A stretch of DNA of 64,000 nucleotides from Aerococcus viridans (GTDB lineage: Bacteria; Bacillota; Bacilli; Lactobacillales; Aerococcaceae): the NCBI RefSeq assembly GCF_002871935.1, contig NZ_PNHQ01000001.1, forward strand, positions 4,721 through 68,720. Direction: 5' to 3'. Shown here piece after piece: positions 9,297 through 17,982 of this stretch; positions within the stretch are counted from its first letter, which is position 1, and each line of letters opens with the position of its first letter. The position numbers and the translations under genes were made by a program. Below the pieces are notes generated by a model. The model made no database searches. It was not told the origin of the DNA and was given only the letters and a program-made list of their open reading frames with translations.

Positions 9297-10529
9297 TTAT
9301 TTATTTTTCTGCATTTCTTGATAATTTTCATATGCTTGCCAAACTTTCATTTGGACAGTTGGGAAGGCATAATCTTCAAATTGATGTGGTGCGACCCAGG
9401 CATAATCTTCTTCACCAGAAGCGATGAGCATATTTATCCGTTGTTCGTCTTCACCTGTTAATTGTCCGTAAGCTAATTGAATATGCCAGATCAGATGCGT
9501 GAAGACATGTTTAACTTGGCCAATTTCCTTACGCATAAAAATTGGTGAAATACCGTAATTTTGCTTACTTTCAGCGAGTAAAAAATCTAATTTTTCAGTT
9601 ATGGGCAGATCCTGATTAGCTTTTGTTCCTAATTCAATTAAGGGTGCGGTCCAAAGGTTATTCAGCAATTTGTGTTGCGTCCTTTTCTCAATTAATACTT
9701 GCCCTTTAGCGTTTTGTAATATCAGGGCTTGATAATAAACAGGTTTCGCTTTGGCTTTTTTACTTTTGATTGGGTAAGTATCGGTGGTACCTGTTAGTGT
9801 TGCTAAAGTATAATCTCGCAGTGGAGATAGCTCTGGCATAGCTTTCTTAGGTGTTTCAAATGAAGAACCTAAGTCCATAATTGCTTGATTAAAATCTCCT
9901 GGTCGGTCTGGATCGACTAAATATTGTCCCACAGCTTCAAATATTTTTCGGTTGGCAGGTTTTTGTATATCTGCATTAATCATAAACAAACGAGCAATTA
10001 CACGCATGGCATTTCCGTCAATAGCTGGTACTGGGATGTTGAAAGCAATCGAACCAATAGCACCTGCTGTATAAGGACCTATACCTTTCAACTTTTTGAT
10101 ATCCGCTAAATTGTCTGGAAAAATACCATCATAATCATTCATAATTTGTTGCGCAGCCACCTGCATATTACGAACTCTAGAGTAGTAACCCAAGCCTTCC
10201 CACACTTTTAACAATTGGTCTTCTTTAGCTTCTGCCAAATCTTTTATAGTCGGGAAAGCAGATAGAAAACGGGCATAATAGTCAATTACAGTTTCCACTC
10301 GGGTTTGTTGTAGCATGATTTCCGATACCCAAATCCGGTATGGATCTTTAGATTCACGCCAAGGCAACCGACGACTTTCCTTATCGTACCACTCTAAGAA
10401 AGTTTTCCTAAAAGCTTGATTAGTTACCGGTCCCCACACTTGAACACCTTCTATTACTGGGCCCAAGTCCTGAATGGCGGATTGATTTATATATAAAGAT
10501 AAATCGATGTCTTGATTTACTTCAGTCAC
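9297..10529 (-). CDS. mutY: A/G-specific adenine glycosylase lacking the iron-sulphur cluster
   Basis: 410-residue base-excision repair enzyme removing adenine opposite 8-oxoguanine. Visible: catalytic Glu in SEIMLQQTRVETV (E70), helix-hairpin-helix LKGIGPYTAGAIG (~147-159), catalytic Asp in PAIDGNAMRV (D171), and a C-terminal NUDIX-like 8-oxoG recognition domain (~265-400). The four Cys that bind [4Fe-4S] after MDLG are all replaced (segment ETPKKAMPELSPLRDYT, 225-241), and I see no Cys anywhere in the protein. Cluster-less MutY enzymes are known in some lactic acid bacteria and anaerobes. The start codon is GTG with AGGAAGGG upstream. It is 32 bases after recX, probably co-transcribed. Confidence 0.93.
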   Translation of the reverse strand: MTEVNQDIDLSLYINQSAIQDLGPVIEGVQVWGPVTNQAFRKTFLEWYDKESRRLPWRESKDPYRIWVSEIMLQQTRVETVIDYYARFLSAFPTIKDLAEAKEDQLLKVWEGLGYYSRVRNMQVAAQQIMNDYDGIFPDNLADIKKLKGIGPYTAGAIGSIAFNIPVPAIDGNAMRVIARLFMINADIQKPANRKIFEAVGQYLVDPDRPGDFNQAIMDLGSSFETPKKAMPELSPLRDYTLATLTGTTDTYPIKSKKAKAKPVYYQALILQNAKGQVLIEKRTQHKLLNNLWTAPLIELGTKANQDLPITEKLDFLLAESKQNYGISPIFMRKEIGQVKHVFTHLIWHIQLAYGQLTGEDEQRINMLIASGEEDYAWVAPHQFEDYAFPTVQMKVWQAYENYQEMQKNK

Positions 10530-10561
10530 TGATTCCCTTCCTCTTCTACTTTATATTTGTC

Positions 10562-11623
10562 TTAAATATCTTCCTCATATTCCCAAAGAGCTTGGTTGAT
10601 CAAGTCCAAAGGATAACCTTTATTATAGAGCATTCCTTTAACCTTAAAGATCAATTCCTTGCCCGATAGTTTTTTATATCGTCGCATATACTTGTCCAAA
10701 TCTTTATGTAAAACCGCGAGTTCTTGGTCTTCATCTTGATAATGTTCTGCCAATCGCTGCATTAATTCCTGAATCAGATCACTATCAAAACCCTTTTGTA
10801 CTAAGTATTGATTCGTCTTCTGGCTAGCGTTGCGATGAGATCCCTTCCTTAGTTGTTTTTTAAAATACTTTTCTGCAATAGTATAAGCATTTTCCACTTC
10901 TGTAGCTCGGTCATATTCTTTTAAAGACTTATCAATCTCTTCTTCCCTTAGTCCCTTATTTTTCAATTCTCTCGCTATGACATTAGGACCTTTTTTATTA
11001 ATATTCATCGCCGTTCTTGTATAGGCTTGCCCAAACATTGTATCATCAATTAGTTTCACAGCTTTTAATTTTTTAATCACTTTTGCCATTACATCCGGTT
11101 CAATTTCTGCTTCCGTTAACTTATCTTTTACCTCTTTTTCGGATCGAAGTTGATAACTCAAAAACCGAACCGCTAGCTGATAAGCATAATCTTCTTTATC
11201 CACTTGCTGGATATCTGTGATAAAAGCTTGGTCTAAAACTTGCCCCTTATGCAAGGCAAATTTCACCAAAGTATTTTCACTGACCCCGAAGGCAAACTGA
11301 CCCTTGATATAAATATTAAACCGTTTCTTATTCTTCTGTACTTCAATAGCCGTAATTTCTCCAGTCAGCACCTGTTTTTCATTGGTTTCTACTTGGCTTT
11401 TTTCTTCTTGAAAAAGGGACGCTGCTTTCTTAGTTCTAAGCCCTTCAGCTTTAGCTAGTAAATCGGAGGCCAAGCTATCCGCACTTGGTACAGACTGTCC
11501 AACTTTTTTTGATCTATCTTTCTCATGAACTGGCTCATTCCTTTTACTCGTCAAGGGCTTTGATGGCGTACTTTTATCCCCTATATCAGATAATTTCATT
11601 GGGCCGTGTTTTTTTTCAGTCAT
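10562..11623 (-). CDS. recX: Regulatory protein RecX, long form
   Basis: 353-residue inhibitor/modulator of RecA filaments. The RecX three-helix repeats occupy ~135-350 (AVRFLSYQLRSEKEVKDKL, IDDTMFGQAYTRTAMN, KGPNVIARELKNKGL). About 85 N-terminal residues (Lys/Ser-rich, hydrophilic, with an SLASDLLAKAEGLRTKKAA helix) are extra compared with the usual ~265-residue RecX of this order. The start is well supported by AAGGAGGG 8 bases upstream, so the extension seems real. Followed by mutY, a DNA-repair pairing. Confidence 0.9.
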   Translation of the reverse strand: MTEKKHGPMKLSDIGDKSTPSKPLTSKRNEPVHEKDRSKKVGQSVPSADSLASDLLAKAEGLRTKKAASLFQEEKSQVETNEKQVLTGEITAIEVQKNKKRFNIYIKGQFAFGVSENTLVKFALHKGQVLDQAFITDIQQVDKEDYAYQLAVRFLSYQLRSEKEVKDKLTEAEIEPDVMAKVIKKLKAVKLIDDTMFGQAYTRTAMNINKKGPNVIARELKNKGLREEEIDKSLKEYDRATEVENAYTIAEKYFKKQLRKGSHRNASQKTNQYLVQKGFDSDLIQELMQRLAEHYQDEDQELAVLHKDLDKYMRRYKKLSGKELIFKVKGMLYNKGYPLDLINQALWEYEEDI

Positions 11624-11788
11624 CCTATTATCCCTCCTTAAAAATCCCGATATTCTCTATATATTCTAGCATAGGAAAAGGTTAGGTCACAGTTTCTACA
11701 ATTAGCTTGTCACTTTTCTCTCAACCATCGTTCTTATTAGTGTAAGTCATCCGGAGGGCTTACAAAACAAATATTGGAGGGTTTATCT

Positions 11789-11989
11789 ATGAAAAACTTT
11801 GAATCTGCAAAATTAGAATTAACATACTTGAATGTTGACACAGAAAAAGAAAATCGTATCACATTGAACGGTTTAATCGAAAATCCAGATACTGGAAAAT
11901 TAAATGATTTAGCTATTGCCCTTTCTAACTTAGTTGAAGATCCATTTACTGGTGCGGCTGTAGTTGAGCGTTATATCATTACTGATTAA
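11789..11989 (+). CDS. DUF1659 small protein
   Basis: 66 residues, soluble, no membrane segment. The pattern NPDTGKLNDLAIALSNLVEDPFTGAAVVER fits DUF1659, a small family normally encoded next to a DUF2922 gene, as here. The start at 11789 is chosen because TGGAGGG ends 7 bases upstream; an in-frame TTG further upstream would overlap that site. Function is not known; both proteins look like small beta-rich partners. Confidence 0.75.
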   Translation: MKNFESAKLELTYLNVDTEKENRITLNGLIENPDTGKLNDLAIALSNLVEDPFTGAAVVERYIITD

Positions 11990-12039
11990 TCATTTAATGA
12001 ACAAGTTACCTGTCCCTATTGTCCAAAAGGAGGAATATT

Positions 12040-12285
12040 ATGATTGAAGAAACAAATGTATTTGAATTAAAATTTAAAACTGCTGACAACAAAACACGTA
12101 CCGTAACGATCAAAAATCCGAAACCTGACCTAGATGCAGCATCAGTAGAAGCAACTTTAAACGCTTTTATCGCTACAGAAGCTTTTGTCAATGATGACCG
12201 TCAAAATATCTTTCACTCAGCTGTTTCAGGCCGTTACGTAAACCGAAAAGTTCAAGAAATTTACACTACACCTACAGAAGCATAA
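12040..12285 (+). CDS. DUF2922 small protein
   Basis: 81 residues, soluble. KFKTADNKTRTVTIKNPKPDLDAASV is the DUF2922 pattern. The ATG at 12040 is preceded by AAAAGGAGGAAT. It lies 50 bases after the DUF1659 gene and the pair ends at a terminator at 12299-12330, so they form a two-gene operon. Role unknown; the conserved pairing suggests the products act together. Confidence 0.8.
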   Translation: MIEETNVFELKFKTADNKTRTVTIKNPKPDLDAASVEATLNAFIATEAFVNDDRQNIFHSAVSGRYVNRKVQEIYTTPTEA

Positions 12286-12298
12286 GCGCATTATCAAG

Positions 12299-12330
12299 AG
12301 AGAACTGGACAGATTAGCCAGTTCTCTTTT
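12299..12330 (+). terminator. Terminator of the DUF1659-DUF2922 operon
   Basis: AGAGAACTGG (12299-12308) pairs with CCAGTTCTCT (12318-12327), then TTTT. Confidence 0.85.
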
Positions 12331-12429
12331 ATGGATATAGATAATTATTTTTTGCTAATAATATACAATTCAACATATTTAAATAGGGGGGGCGATATTA
12401 TGGTCACACCCCTTTTTGCTATAAAAAAT

Positions 12430-12476
12430 AGTCGCATTCGTTTATGGAACTTCAGGGGTCACAAACGAATACGACT
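12430..12476 (-). terminator. Terminator of the XRE regulator gene
   Basis: A 14-base stem with one mismatch (12430-12443 / 12463-12476, core ATTCGTTT) enclosing a 19-base loop; on the minus strand it is followed by ATTTTTTAT. It sits 33 bases past the stop codon. Confidence 0.7.
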
Positions 12477-12508
12477 TTTCTAAATTGATTGTTATTAATT
12501 ATTCAGAA

Positions 12509-12763
12509 CTACAATTCAACTTTGACAACTAAGTTTCCGCCAACAGCGTCAACGATTTCTTGTAATGTTGCTAGAGAAATATTTTGTTGTCTTGATTCTA
12601 CACGTGAAATGTAGCTTTGTTTACGTCCAGAGATTTCTGCTAGACGCGCTTGAGAAATACCGCGTTTACTACGAATTTCTAAAAGGATCTCTGCTGCGTT
12701 TTGTGTTGCTTTTTGACGAGCCGCTTCACGTGGCTGTGCATTCGCAATTTTTAATTCTTCCAT
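12509..12763 (-). CDS. Small XRE-family DNA-binding protein
   Basis: 84 residues. The C-terminal two thirds form a helix-turn-helix of the Cro/CI type: ILLEIRSKRGISQARLAEISGR, recognition helix KQSYISRVESRQQNISLATL. The N-terminal ~25 residues are Ala/Gln-rich. This size matches HigA/HipB-like antitoxins as well as lone regulators, but no toxin gene is adjacent on either side, so a stand-alone regulator is likelier. Ribosome binding site AAGGAGGG. Target unknown. Confidence 0.8.
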   Translation of the reverse strand: MEELKIANAQPREAARQKATQNAAEILLEIRSKRGISQARLAEISGRKQSYISRVESRQQNISLATLQEIVDAVGGNLVVKVEL

Positions 12764-12941
12764 GTTCAGCCCTCCTTACTTACTATATATTATACTGCAA
12801 ATTATTTGATATGAGTTATAAATTACTTATAAATCTAACCTATACAAAAATTACCTACATAAGAATACAACTTTTTCACTATAATTGCTAGTAAATTCGA
12901 CCAAAGACACCGCTTTTAGCACAAACTCACATAAAATTCAC

Positions 12942-13586
12942 TTATTGTATACGAACTACTTCACCTGGGGTTACTGAAGCTTCCGTTTTACCGTTCAATG
13001 ATAGAAATTCATCCAAAGTTAACCCATTGTTGGTTGCAATTCGGTACGCATTATCACCTGATTGAACTGTGTACGTGCCAACTGAATCCGTCTGACTACT
13101 TTCACTCGTGCTGTCATCTGATGATGAGCTAGCGCTTGAAGCATTCGATGACGAAGACGATAAAGAACTAGATGATACACTTGGTGCTGTATAAGAAGGA
13201 TCATTTGCTCTTGACTGAGCTAATGATGCTGTATTTTCTTCATATTCCGCTGTTAAACTTGCTAAATCTGTACTGTAATTCGCATCTTTGGTTAATGCCA
13301 CAGATGCTTCAACTGAAGTGTCTTCACTTGAAGTGCTACTTGAATCCCCTAGAGATATACCAGCACCATTCCCCTTAGTTGTTAACGGTTCTGCTGAATA
13401 ATAATCTGAACCACTTAATGGTTTGGAATCGACCTGTACACCTAAAGGGTTCCCTTCTTCAGCCGATGCTCTCCACGGAATAATCATCAATACTATAGCA
13501 GCAATCAAAATGCCCACAACTGTATATTGCGTTGATCGAGATTGCGCTTGCCACTTATCTCTAAATTCACCTAGCCATGCTGGCAT
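12942..13586 (-). CDS. Membrane-anchored LysM domain protein
   Basis: 214 residues. A cytoplasmic N-terminus (~1-22), one membrane helix (~23-40, YTVVGILIAAIVLMIIPW), a long Ser/Thr-rich extracellular linker with a run of serines (~135-165), and one C-terminal LysM (YTVQSGDNAYRIATNNGLTLDEFLSLNG, ~172-199). LysM binds peptidoglycan glycan strands, so the protein should span membrane and wall. The start follows AAGGTGGGGG. It resembles the EbsA/LysM-type proteins of this order; the precise role is unknown. Confidence 0.8.
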   Translation of the reverse strand: MPAWLGEFRDKWQAQSRSTQYTVVGILIAAIVLMIIPWRASAEEGNPLGVQVDSKPLSGSDYYSAEPLTTKGNGAGISLGDSSSTSSEDTSVEASVALTKDANYSTDLASLTAEYEENTASLAQSRANDPSYTAPSVSSSSLSSSSSNASSASSSSDDSTSESSQTDSVGTYTVQSGDNAYRIATNNGLTLDEFLSLNGKTEASVTPGEVVRIQ

Positions 13587-13845
13587 AGTAATTCCCCCAC
13601 CTTAAAAAAAGAAATGATGTGGTCAAATGTGCTATAAATATCCTACACACCTTTTTACCACATATCGCATACGCTTAAAATAAGTTAATCCCAACTATAA
13701 TGCGTATATTCGAAAGTAAACGCCATAATCCTCAAGCATATGCCTCATATTATAGCATAATAATACCCATACAATTTAACTTATAGATTACCCATAGATT
13801 GCAGTTGTGTTACAAAATATAATAATGACCTCTCTATAGCATAGC
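13587..13845. other. Gene-free AT-rich stretch before the LysM gene
   Basis: Apart from the ribosome binding site of the LysM gene I see only AT-rich DNA here. It presumably holds that gene's promoter, but no convincing -35/-10 pair stands out. The rest of the gap up to galE holds the galE terminator. Confidence 0.5.
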
Positions 13846-13878
13846 TAAAAAGAAGCCTTCGAATTCCTTCATAGGCTC
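13846..13878 (-). terminator. Terminator of galE
   Basis: On the minus strand GAGCCT…AGGCTTC forms about seven pairs around a 14-base loop, followed by TTCTTTTT. It starts 18 bases past the galE stop. Confidence 0.6.
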
Positions 13879-13895
13879 CCATTAAACATAACGCT

Positions 13896-14912
13896 TTAGT
13901 CTTGGTCATAACCGTTTGGATTATTTGATTGCCATTTCCATGAATCTCGACACATATCTGCTAGATCATGTTCTGCTGTCCAGCCTAATAATGATTGAGC
14001 ATAAGATGCATCTGCATAATTCGAAGCAACATCGCCAGGACGACGGTCCACTAATTCATATGGCACTTCGACCCCGTTTTGTTCCACAAATGTATTGACT
14101 AAGTCTAACACTGAATAACCAATACCAGTACCTAGGTTAACTATTTCAACACCTTCATGAACTAGGGCATGTTTAATTGCAGCAACGTGTCCTTTTGCTA
14201 GATCAACTACATGAATATAGTCACGGACACCAGTACCATCATGTGTAGGATAGTCACTACCAAATACTGAAAGGTGGTCGCGTTTACCAATAGCTACTTG
14301 AGTAATATAAGGCATCAAGTTATTGGGAATATCTGTTGGATCTTCTCCGATTAAACCTGATGCGTGCGCACCAATTGGATTAAAGTAACGTAAGATCATG
14401 ATTGACCACTTATCATCTGCCACAGCTAAATCTCGTAAAATTTGCTCATTCATTACCTTAGTATAGCCATATGGATTAGTTGCACTTGTTGGTAAATCTT
14501 CAGTTAATGGTGATTCGTTGTCCATACCGTAAACAGTAGCAGACGAAGAGAACACAATTTTACGCACATTAAACTCTTGCATAACTTCTAAAACTGATAC
14601 CAACCCACCTAGATTATTATCATAATATTTGATCGGTTTAGCAACAGACTCACCTACTGCTTTAAAGGCTGCAAAATGAATAACCGCTTCAATATTTTCT
14701 ACTTCAAAAATATGTGTTAAAGCTTCCTTATCTAAAACATTTGCCTCATAAAAACGTGGACGTGTACCAGAAATTTGTTCAATTCGCTCCAAAACAACTG
14801 GTTTACTATTTGAATAATCATCCACAATGACGACATCATATCCAGCTTGGATTAATTCAATTGTTGTGTGGGAACCGATATAACCAGTACCACCCGTAAC
14901 TAGAATAGTCAT
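13896..14912 (-). CDS. galE: UDP-glucose 4-epimerase
   Basis: 338-residue NAD-dependent epimerase interconverting UDP-glucose and UDP-galactose, for galactose use and surface polysaccharide precursors. Extended SDR features: GGTGYIGS (7-14), catalytic Ser in SSSATVYG (~122-129), and Tyr148-x3-Lys152 in YGYTK. NNLGGLVSVLEVM and GTGVRDYIHVVDLA are typical of GalE. Length is typical. The start follows AAAGGAGAG. No other gal genes adjoin, which suggests a housekeeping copy for wall polymers. Confidence 0.95.
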   Translation of the reverse strand: MTILVTGGTGYIGSHTTIELIQAGYDVVIVDDYSNSKPVVLERIEQISGTRPRFYEANVLDKEALTHIFEVENIEAVIHFAAFKAVGESVAKPIKYYDNNLGGLVSVLEVMQEFNVRKIVFSSSATVYGMDNESPLTEDLPTSATNPYGYTKVMNEQILRDLAVADDKWSIMILRYFNPIGAHASGLIGEDPTDIPNNLMPYITQVAIGKRDHLSVFGSDYPTHDGTGVRDYIHVVDLAKGHVAAIKHALVHEGVEIVNLGTGIGYSVLDLVNTFVEQNGVEVPYELVDRRPGDVASNYADASYAQSLLGWTAEHDLADMCRDSWKWQSNNPNGYDQD

Positions 14913-15279
14913 CTATACTCTCCTTTTATCCTGCAGTTTATTAAATAGTTTACTTATAGGATTTCTATCATTTAAGTCTATTGTATCATAATGACAAAAT
15001 AGAAAAATATTAACAATATGATAAATTTCATTTAAATATACTAGTGAAAAAACTCACCAATCTCAAAAAACAATAAATGCAACCATTCCAAAGACTAACA
15101 AGTAATCTCTAAATTGAAAAAAGCATTGAAATATTACTATATAAGAGGATACAATCAAACTGCATCAGGATTTTTATACAAGCAAGAGATGCCCAATGTG
15201 CAAAAATCACAATTTTTATACACTGGTCTTTTCTTCCATTAGTTTCTGTCTAAATCCAGTTTAATATAGGAGGAAATAA
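14913..15279. other. Intergenic region between divergent galE and the MFS gene
   Basis: 367 bases of very AT-rich DNA. A plausible plus-strand promoter for the MFS gene is TTGAAA (~15135) with TACAAT about 18 bases downstream. A galE promoter must lie at about 14970-15010 on the other strand but is not clear-cut. No ORF, strong hairpin or repeat was seen. Confidence 0.4.
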
Positions 15280-16527
15280 ATGAAAAGTAATCAAATGTTT
15301 TATGGGTGGAAAATAGTCTTCGGTGCGGTTTTAGTCTTGTCAGTTACTGGACCAGCAGGCGTTGCGATAGCAAATATTTACCAAAATGCTGTCACCGATG
15401 CGCTAAATATTTCTAGTAGCCAATTCTCTATTTCTAATATCTTAATTTTAAGTGTTTCAGTCCTATTGTCTTCTTGGGTATCAAGCTTACTGGCAAAAAA
15501 CTTCAAAAAAGTTTTTTTAATCGGTTCCCTTATCTATGGTTTAGCTTACATGTCATTTGGTTTAGTAACGAATGTCTGGATGTTTTACCTATTATCTATC
15601 ATCGTAGGATTTGGTTTCTTAACCACTTCAGCTATGGCCATGTCTATCTTAATATCTACTTGGTTCATCGAAAAACGTGGTTTAGCCCTATCTATTGCCC
15701 TTGCAGGTTTAGGGGTTGGTGGGATTATATGGAGCTCAATCGTGACAAGCCTAATACATTCTATTGGGTGGCGGGCTACTTATATGACATATGGGGCTAT
15801 TATGTTAATCATCACTTTAGGTATTGGGCAATTCATTTTCGTTTCGAAACCTAAAGATAAAAATTTAGAAGCTTTAGGCACAGTTCATTCAAATAATCAC
15901 AATGATCATGACGCCAAATTCAATTCCCGCGTACCATTTACAATGCAAGAATCACTACATAAGCCATTCTTCATTTTATTACTATTAGGTGCTATATTCG
16001 TAGGCTTGGCTAATAACGCTGGTTTAGGTCAGTTCCCACCATTCATGCAAAGTTTACATGGTCCACAACAGGGGGCAGTTATTATCTCCGTTTATTCTGC
16101 CATTGGTATCTTAAGTAAATTATCTATGGGTATTATTGCAGATAAATTGGGCACTGTTTCGGCCACCATTTGGTCTTCTATCCTATTAGCATTTGCTTAT
16201 TTCCTTGCAGCTAGTACAACTTCCTATGGCTTTGCAATTCTAATAGCAATCCTATTTGGTTTGGGTAATGCAAATGCCACAGTACTGGTGCCTTTACTTA
16301 TTTCTGCCATTTTCTCAGCACAAACTTCCACTCGTGTATTTGGTTTAGTCAACCAATTCCTATTCTTAGGAATGATGTTTGGTTCATTCATGGCTGCATC
16401 CATTGCTGAAGCTACTGCATATACTATAGCTTGGTATATTTTTGTTGCAATATCCCTCTCGATCATCGTCTTATGGGGTATTGCTTATCTACTGGCAAAA
16501 AAAGATTTCAAAGTAATCAAAAAATAG
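15280..16527 (+). CDS. MFS transporter (OFA/monocarboxylate-like)
   Basis: 415 residues with about 12 membrane helices and a central hydrophilic, His/Asp-rich loop (~196-216). Features of the oxalate/formate antiporter-like branch include the opening FYGWKIVFGAVLVL, WFIEKRGLALSIALAGLGVGG after helix 4, and GWRATYMTYGA. These carriers usually move small organic anions. A strong site, TAGGAGGAAATAA, precedes the ATG. It stands alone with its own terminator, so the substrate is not deducible. Confidence 0.8.
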   Translation: MKSNQMFYGWKIVFGAVLVLSVTGPAGVAIANIYQNAVTDALNISSSQFSISNILILSVSVLLSSWVSSLLAKNFKKVFLIGSLIYGLAYMSFGLVTNVWMFYLLSIIVGFGFLTTSAMAMSILISTWFIEKRGLALSIALAGLGVGGIIWSSIVTSLIHSIGWRATYMTYGAIMLIITLGIGQFIFVSKPKDKNLEALGTVHSNNHNDHDAKFNSRVPFTMQESLHKPFFILLLLGAIFVGLANNAGLGQFPPFMQSLHGPQQGAVIISVYSAIGILSKLSMGIIADKLGTVSATIWSSILLAFAYFLAASTTSYGFAILIAILFGLGNANATVLVPLLISAIFSAQTSTRVFGLVNQFLFLGMMFGSFMAASIAEATAYTIAWYIFVAISLSIIVLWGIAYLLAKKDFKVIKK

Positions 16528-16610
16528 TTTGACTTAAAGTGGCAAAAAATGCAATAATACAATTAGAGTAGATATGTCACGTACGTATTCATCTCAATTT
16601 ATTTACGACT

Positions 16611-16640
16611 GCCAATGCATCCCACTGCATTGGCTTTTTT
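16611..16640 (+). terminator. Terminator of the MFS gene
   Basis: GCCAATGCA (16611-16619) pairs with TGCATTGGC (16626-16634), followed by TTTTTTT. It lies about 85 bases past the stop codon. Confidence 0.85.
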
Positions 16641-16816
16641 TATTTTTTAATATAGGGATAAAAGTCAGATTGACTACTTATCGTTTCTTTATATATATAT
16701 GTTATTGCGTAAATTATGCAACATTTACCTTACATTTCCCAGAGAAACGCTAACAAATGTATCAGTCTACATGTTATTATGAAACAATATAACATACGCA
16801 TACAGTTAGGAGTATT

Positions 16817-17686
16817 ATGATGAAAATTGGGATAGTAGGTTTAGGTGTAATTGGGGGTTCTTTCGCAGAGGCATTACAATCTGCAGGCTATCAAAATATC
16901 TATGGAATTGATCATAACCAAGAAACACTGGATACTGCAGTGAATATGGGTATCATCAAGGAAGGGTTCTTAACTGGTGATAGCATCTTGCCCGAATTAG
17001 ATTTAACGATTATGGCCTTATATCCAAAAACTGCCGTAAAATTTATCCAAGCTAACCATGATTTCTTTAAAGATGGCAGCATCTTAATGGATACAACCGG
17101 CATCAAAGAGACATTCATGGCTGAAATGGCTACTGTTCTACCTGAAAATATCGAAGTTGTTTATACCCATCCAATGGCTGGTAGGGAAAATCGTGGCATA
17201 GCCTATGCTCAGGGATCAGTATTTCAAGGTGCGAATTTCCTAATCACACCAACGGAAGCGAACCATGAAGATACTTTGAAAAAAATCGAAGGTTTAGCTA
17301 CAGAAATTGGTTTTGGTAAGGTTAACCGTGTTTCAGCTAGCTTTCATGATCAAATGATTTCTTTTACTTCACAATTACCGCATGCCATTGCGATATCATT
17401 AATGAATTCAGACCATGAAAAACGCGAAACTGGAAAGTTCACTGGTGATTCTTACCCAGAACTAACAAGGATTGCTAAAATCAATGAAGATTTGTGGAGT
17501 GAACTCTTTATCGATAATAAAACTTACCTCTTACAATCCATCCAAGACTTTGAAATACAACTTAATTTAATTAAAGAAGCTATCAAAACAGATGATCGTG
17601 AACAATTAAAAGCTCTATTTAGACGCTCGACTGCTAATCGTTTGAAGTTAGAAGCTGGGATGGATGAGCGAAAGAGAAAGAAATAA
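16817..17686 (+). CDS. tyrA: Prephenate dehydrogenase
   Basis: 289-residue enzyme of tyrosine synthesis (prephenate to 4-hydroxyphenylpyruvate). The N-terminal NAD fold is GLGVIGGSF (8-16); the catalytic His lies in YTHPMAGRE (~118-126); the C-terminal helical domain is HDQMISFTSQLPHAIA onwards. There is no C-terminal ACT domain, so it lacks the usual built-in tyrosine feedback module of the longer forms. Start ATG after TTAGGAG (two ATGs in a row). It stands alone, away from other aro genes. Confidence 0.88.
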   Translation: MMKIGIVGLGVIGGSFAEALQSAGYQNIYGIDHNQETLDTAVNMGIIKEGFLTGDSILPELDLTIMALYPKTAVKFIQANHDFFKDGSILMDTTGIKETFMAEMATVLPENIEVVYTHPMAGRENRGIAYAQGSVFQGANFLITPTEANHEDTLKKIEGLATEIGFGKVNRVSASFHDQMISFTSQLPHAIAISLMNSDHEKRETGKFTGDSYPELTRIAKINEDLWSELFIDNKTYLLQSIQDFEIQLNLIKEAIKTDDREQLKALFRRSTANRLKLEAGMDERKRKK

Positions 17687-17729
17687 ACAAATCTTAAATC
17701 TGTTTAAACCAGAAATAGTAGTAAATATA

Positions 17730-17761
17730 AGAGGCTGGGCAAAAATATCTCAGCCTCTCTT
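17730..17761 (+). terminator. Terminator of tyrA
   Basis: AGAGGCTG (17730-17737) pairs with CAGCCTCT (17751-17758) around a 13-base loop; the tail CTTTGCTA is weak in T. Confidence 0.65.
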
Positions 17762-17982
17762 TGCTATATAAAAAGATTTATCATCAGGTTTCAAAAGTCA
17801 GCATTGTTTGCTACTTCCCAAAATGGCAATTCTAAACGACTCTTGTCTCACCTTCTTTTTTTCTTATCAATAGTGACCTTCTTTTAATCAGTCAATCATT
17901 AAGCAAGTTACTCCTTTTTTCACAAATAATAAGTTATAGTAATAGGAAGAATGATAATGCTATTGAAAAGAGGTTGAGTTTT

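Noticed and set aside
12509..12763. Toxin-antitoxin module
   Set aside because: The XRE protein has antitoxin-like size, but neither neighbour is a toxin; the flanking genes are LysM and DUF2922 proteins.
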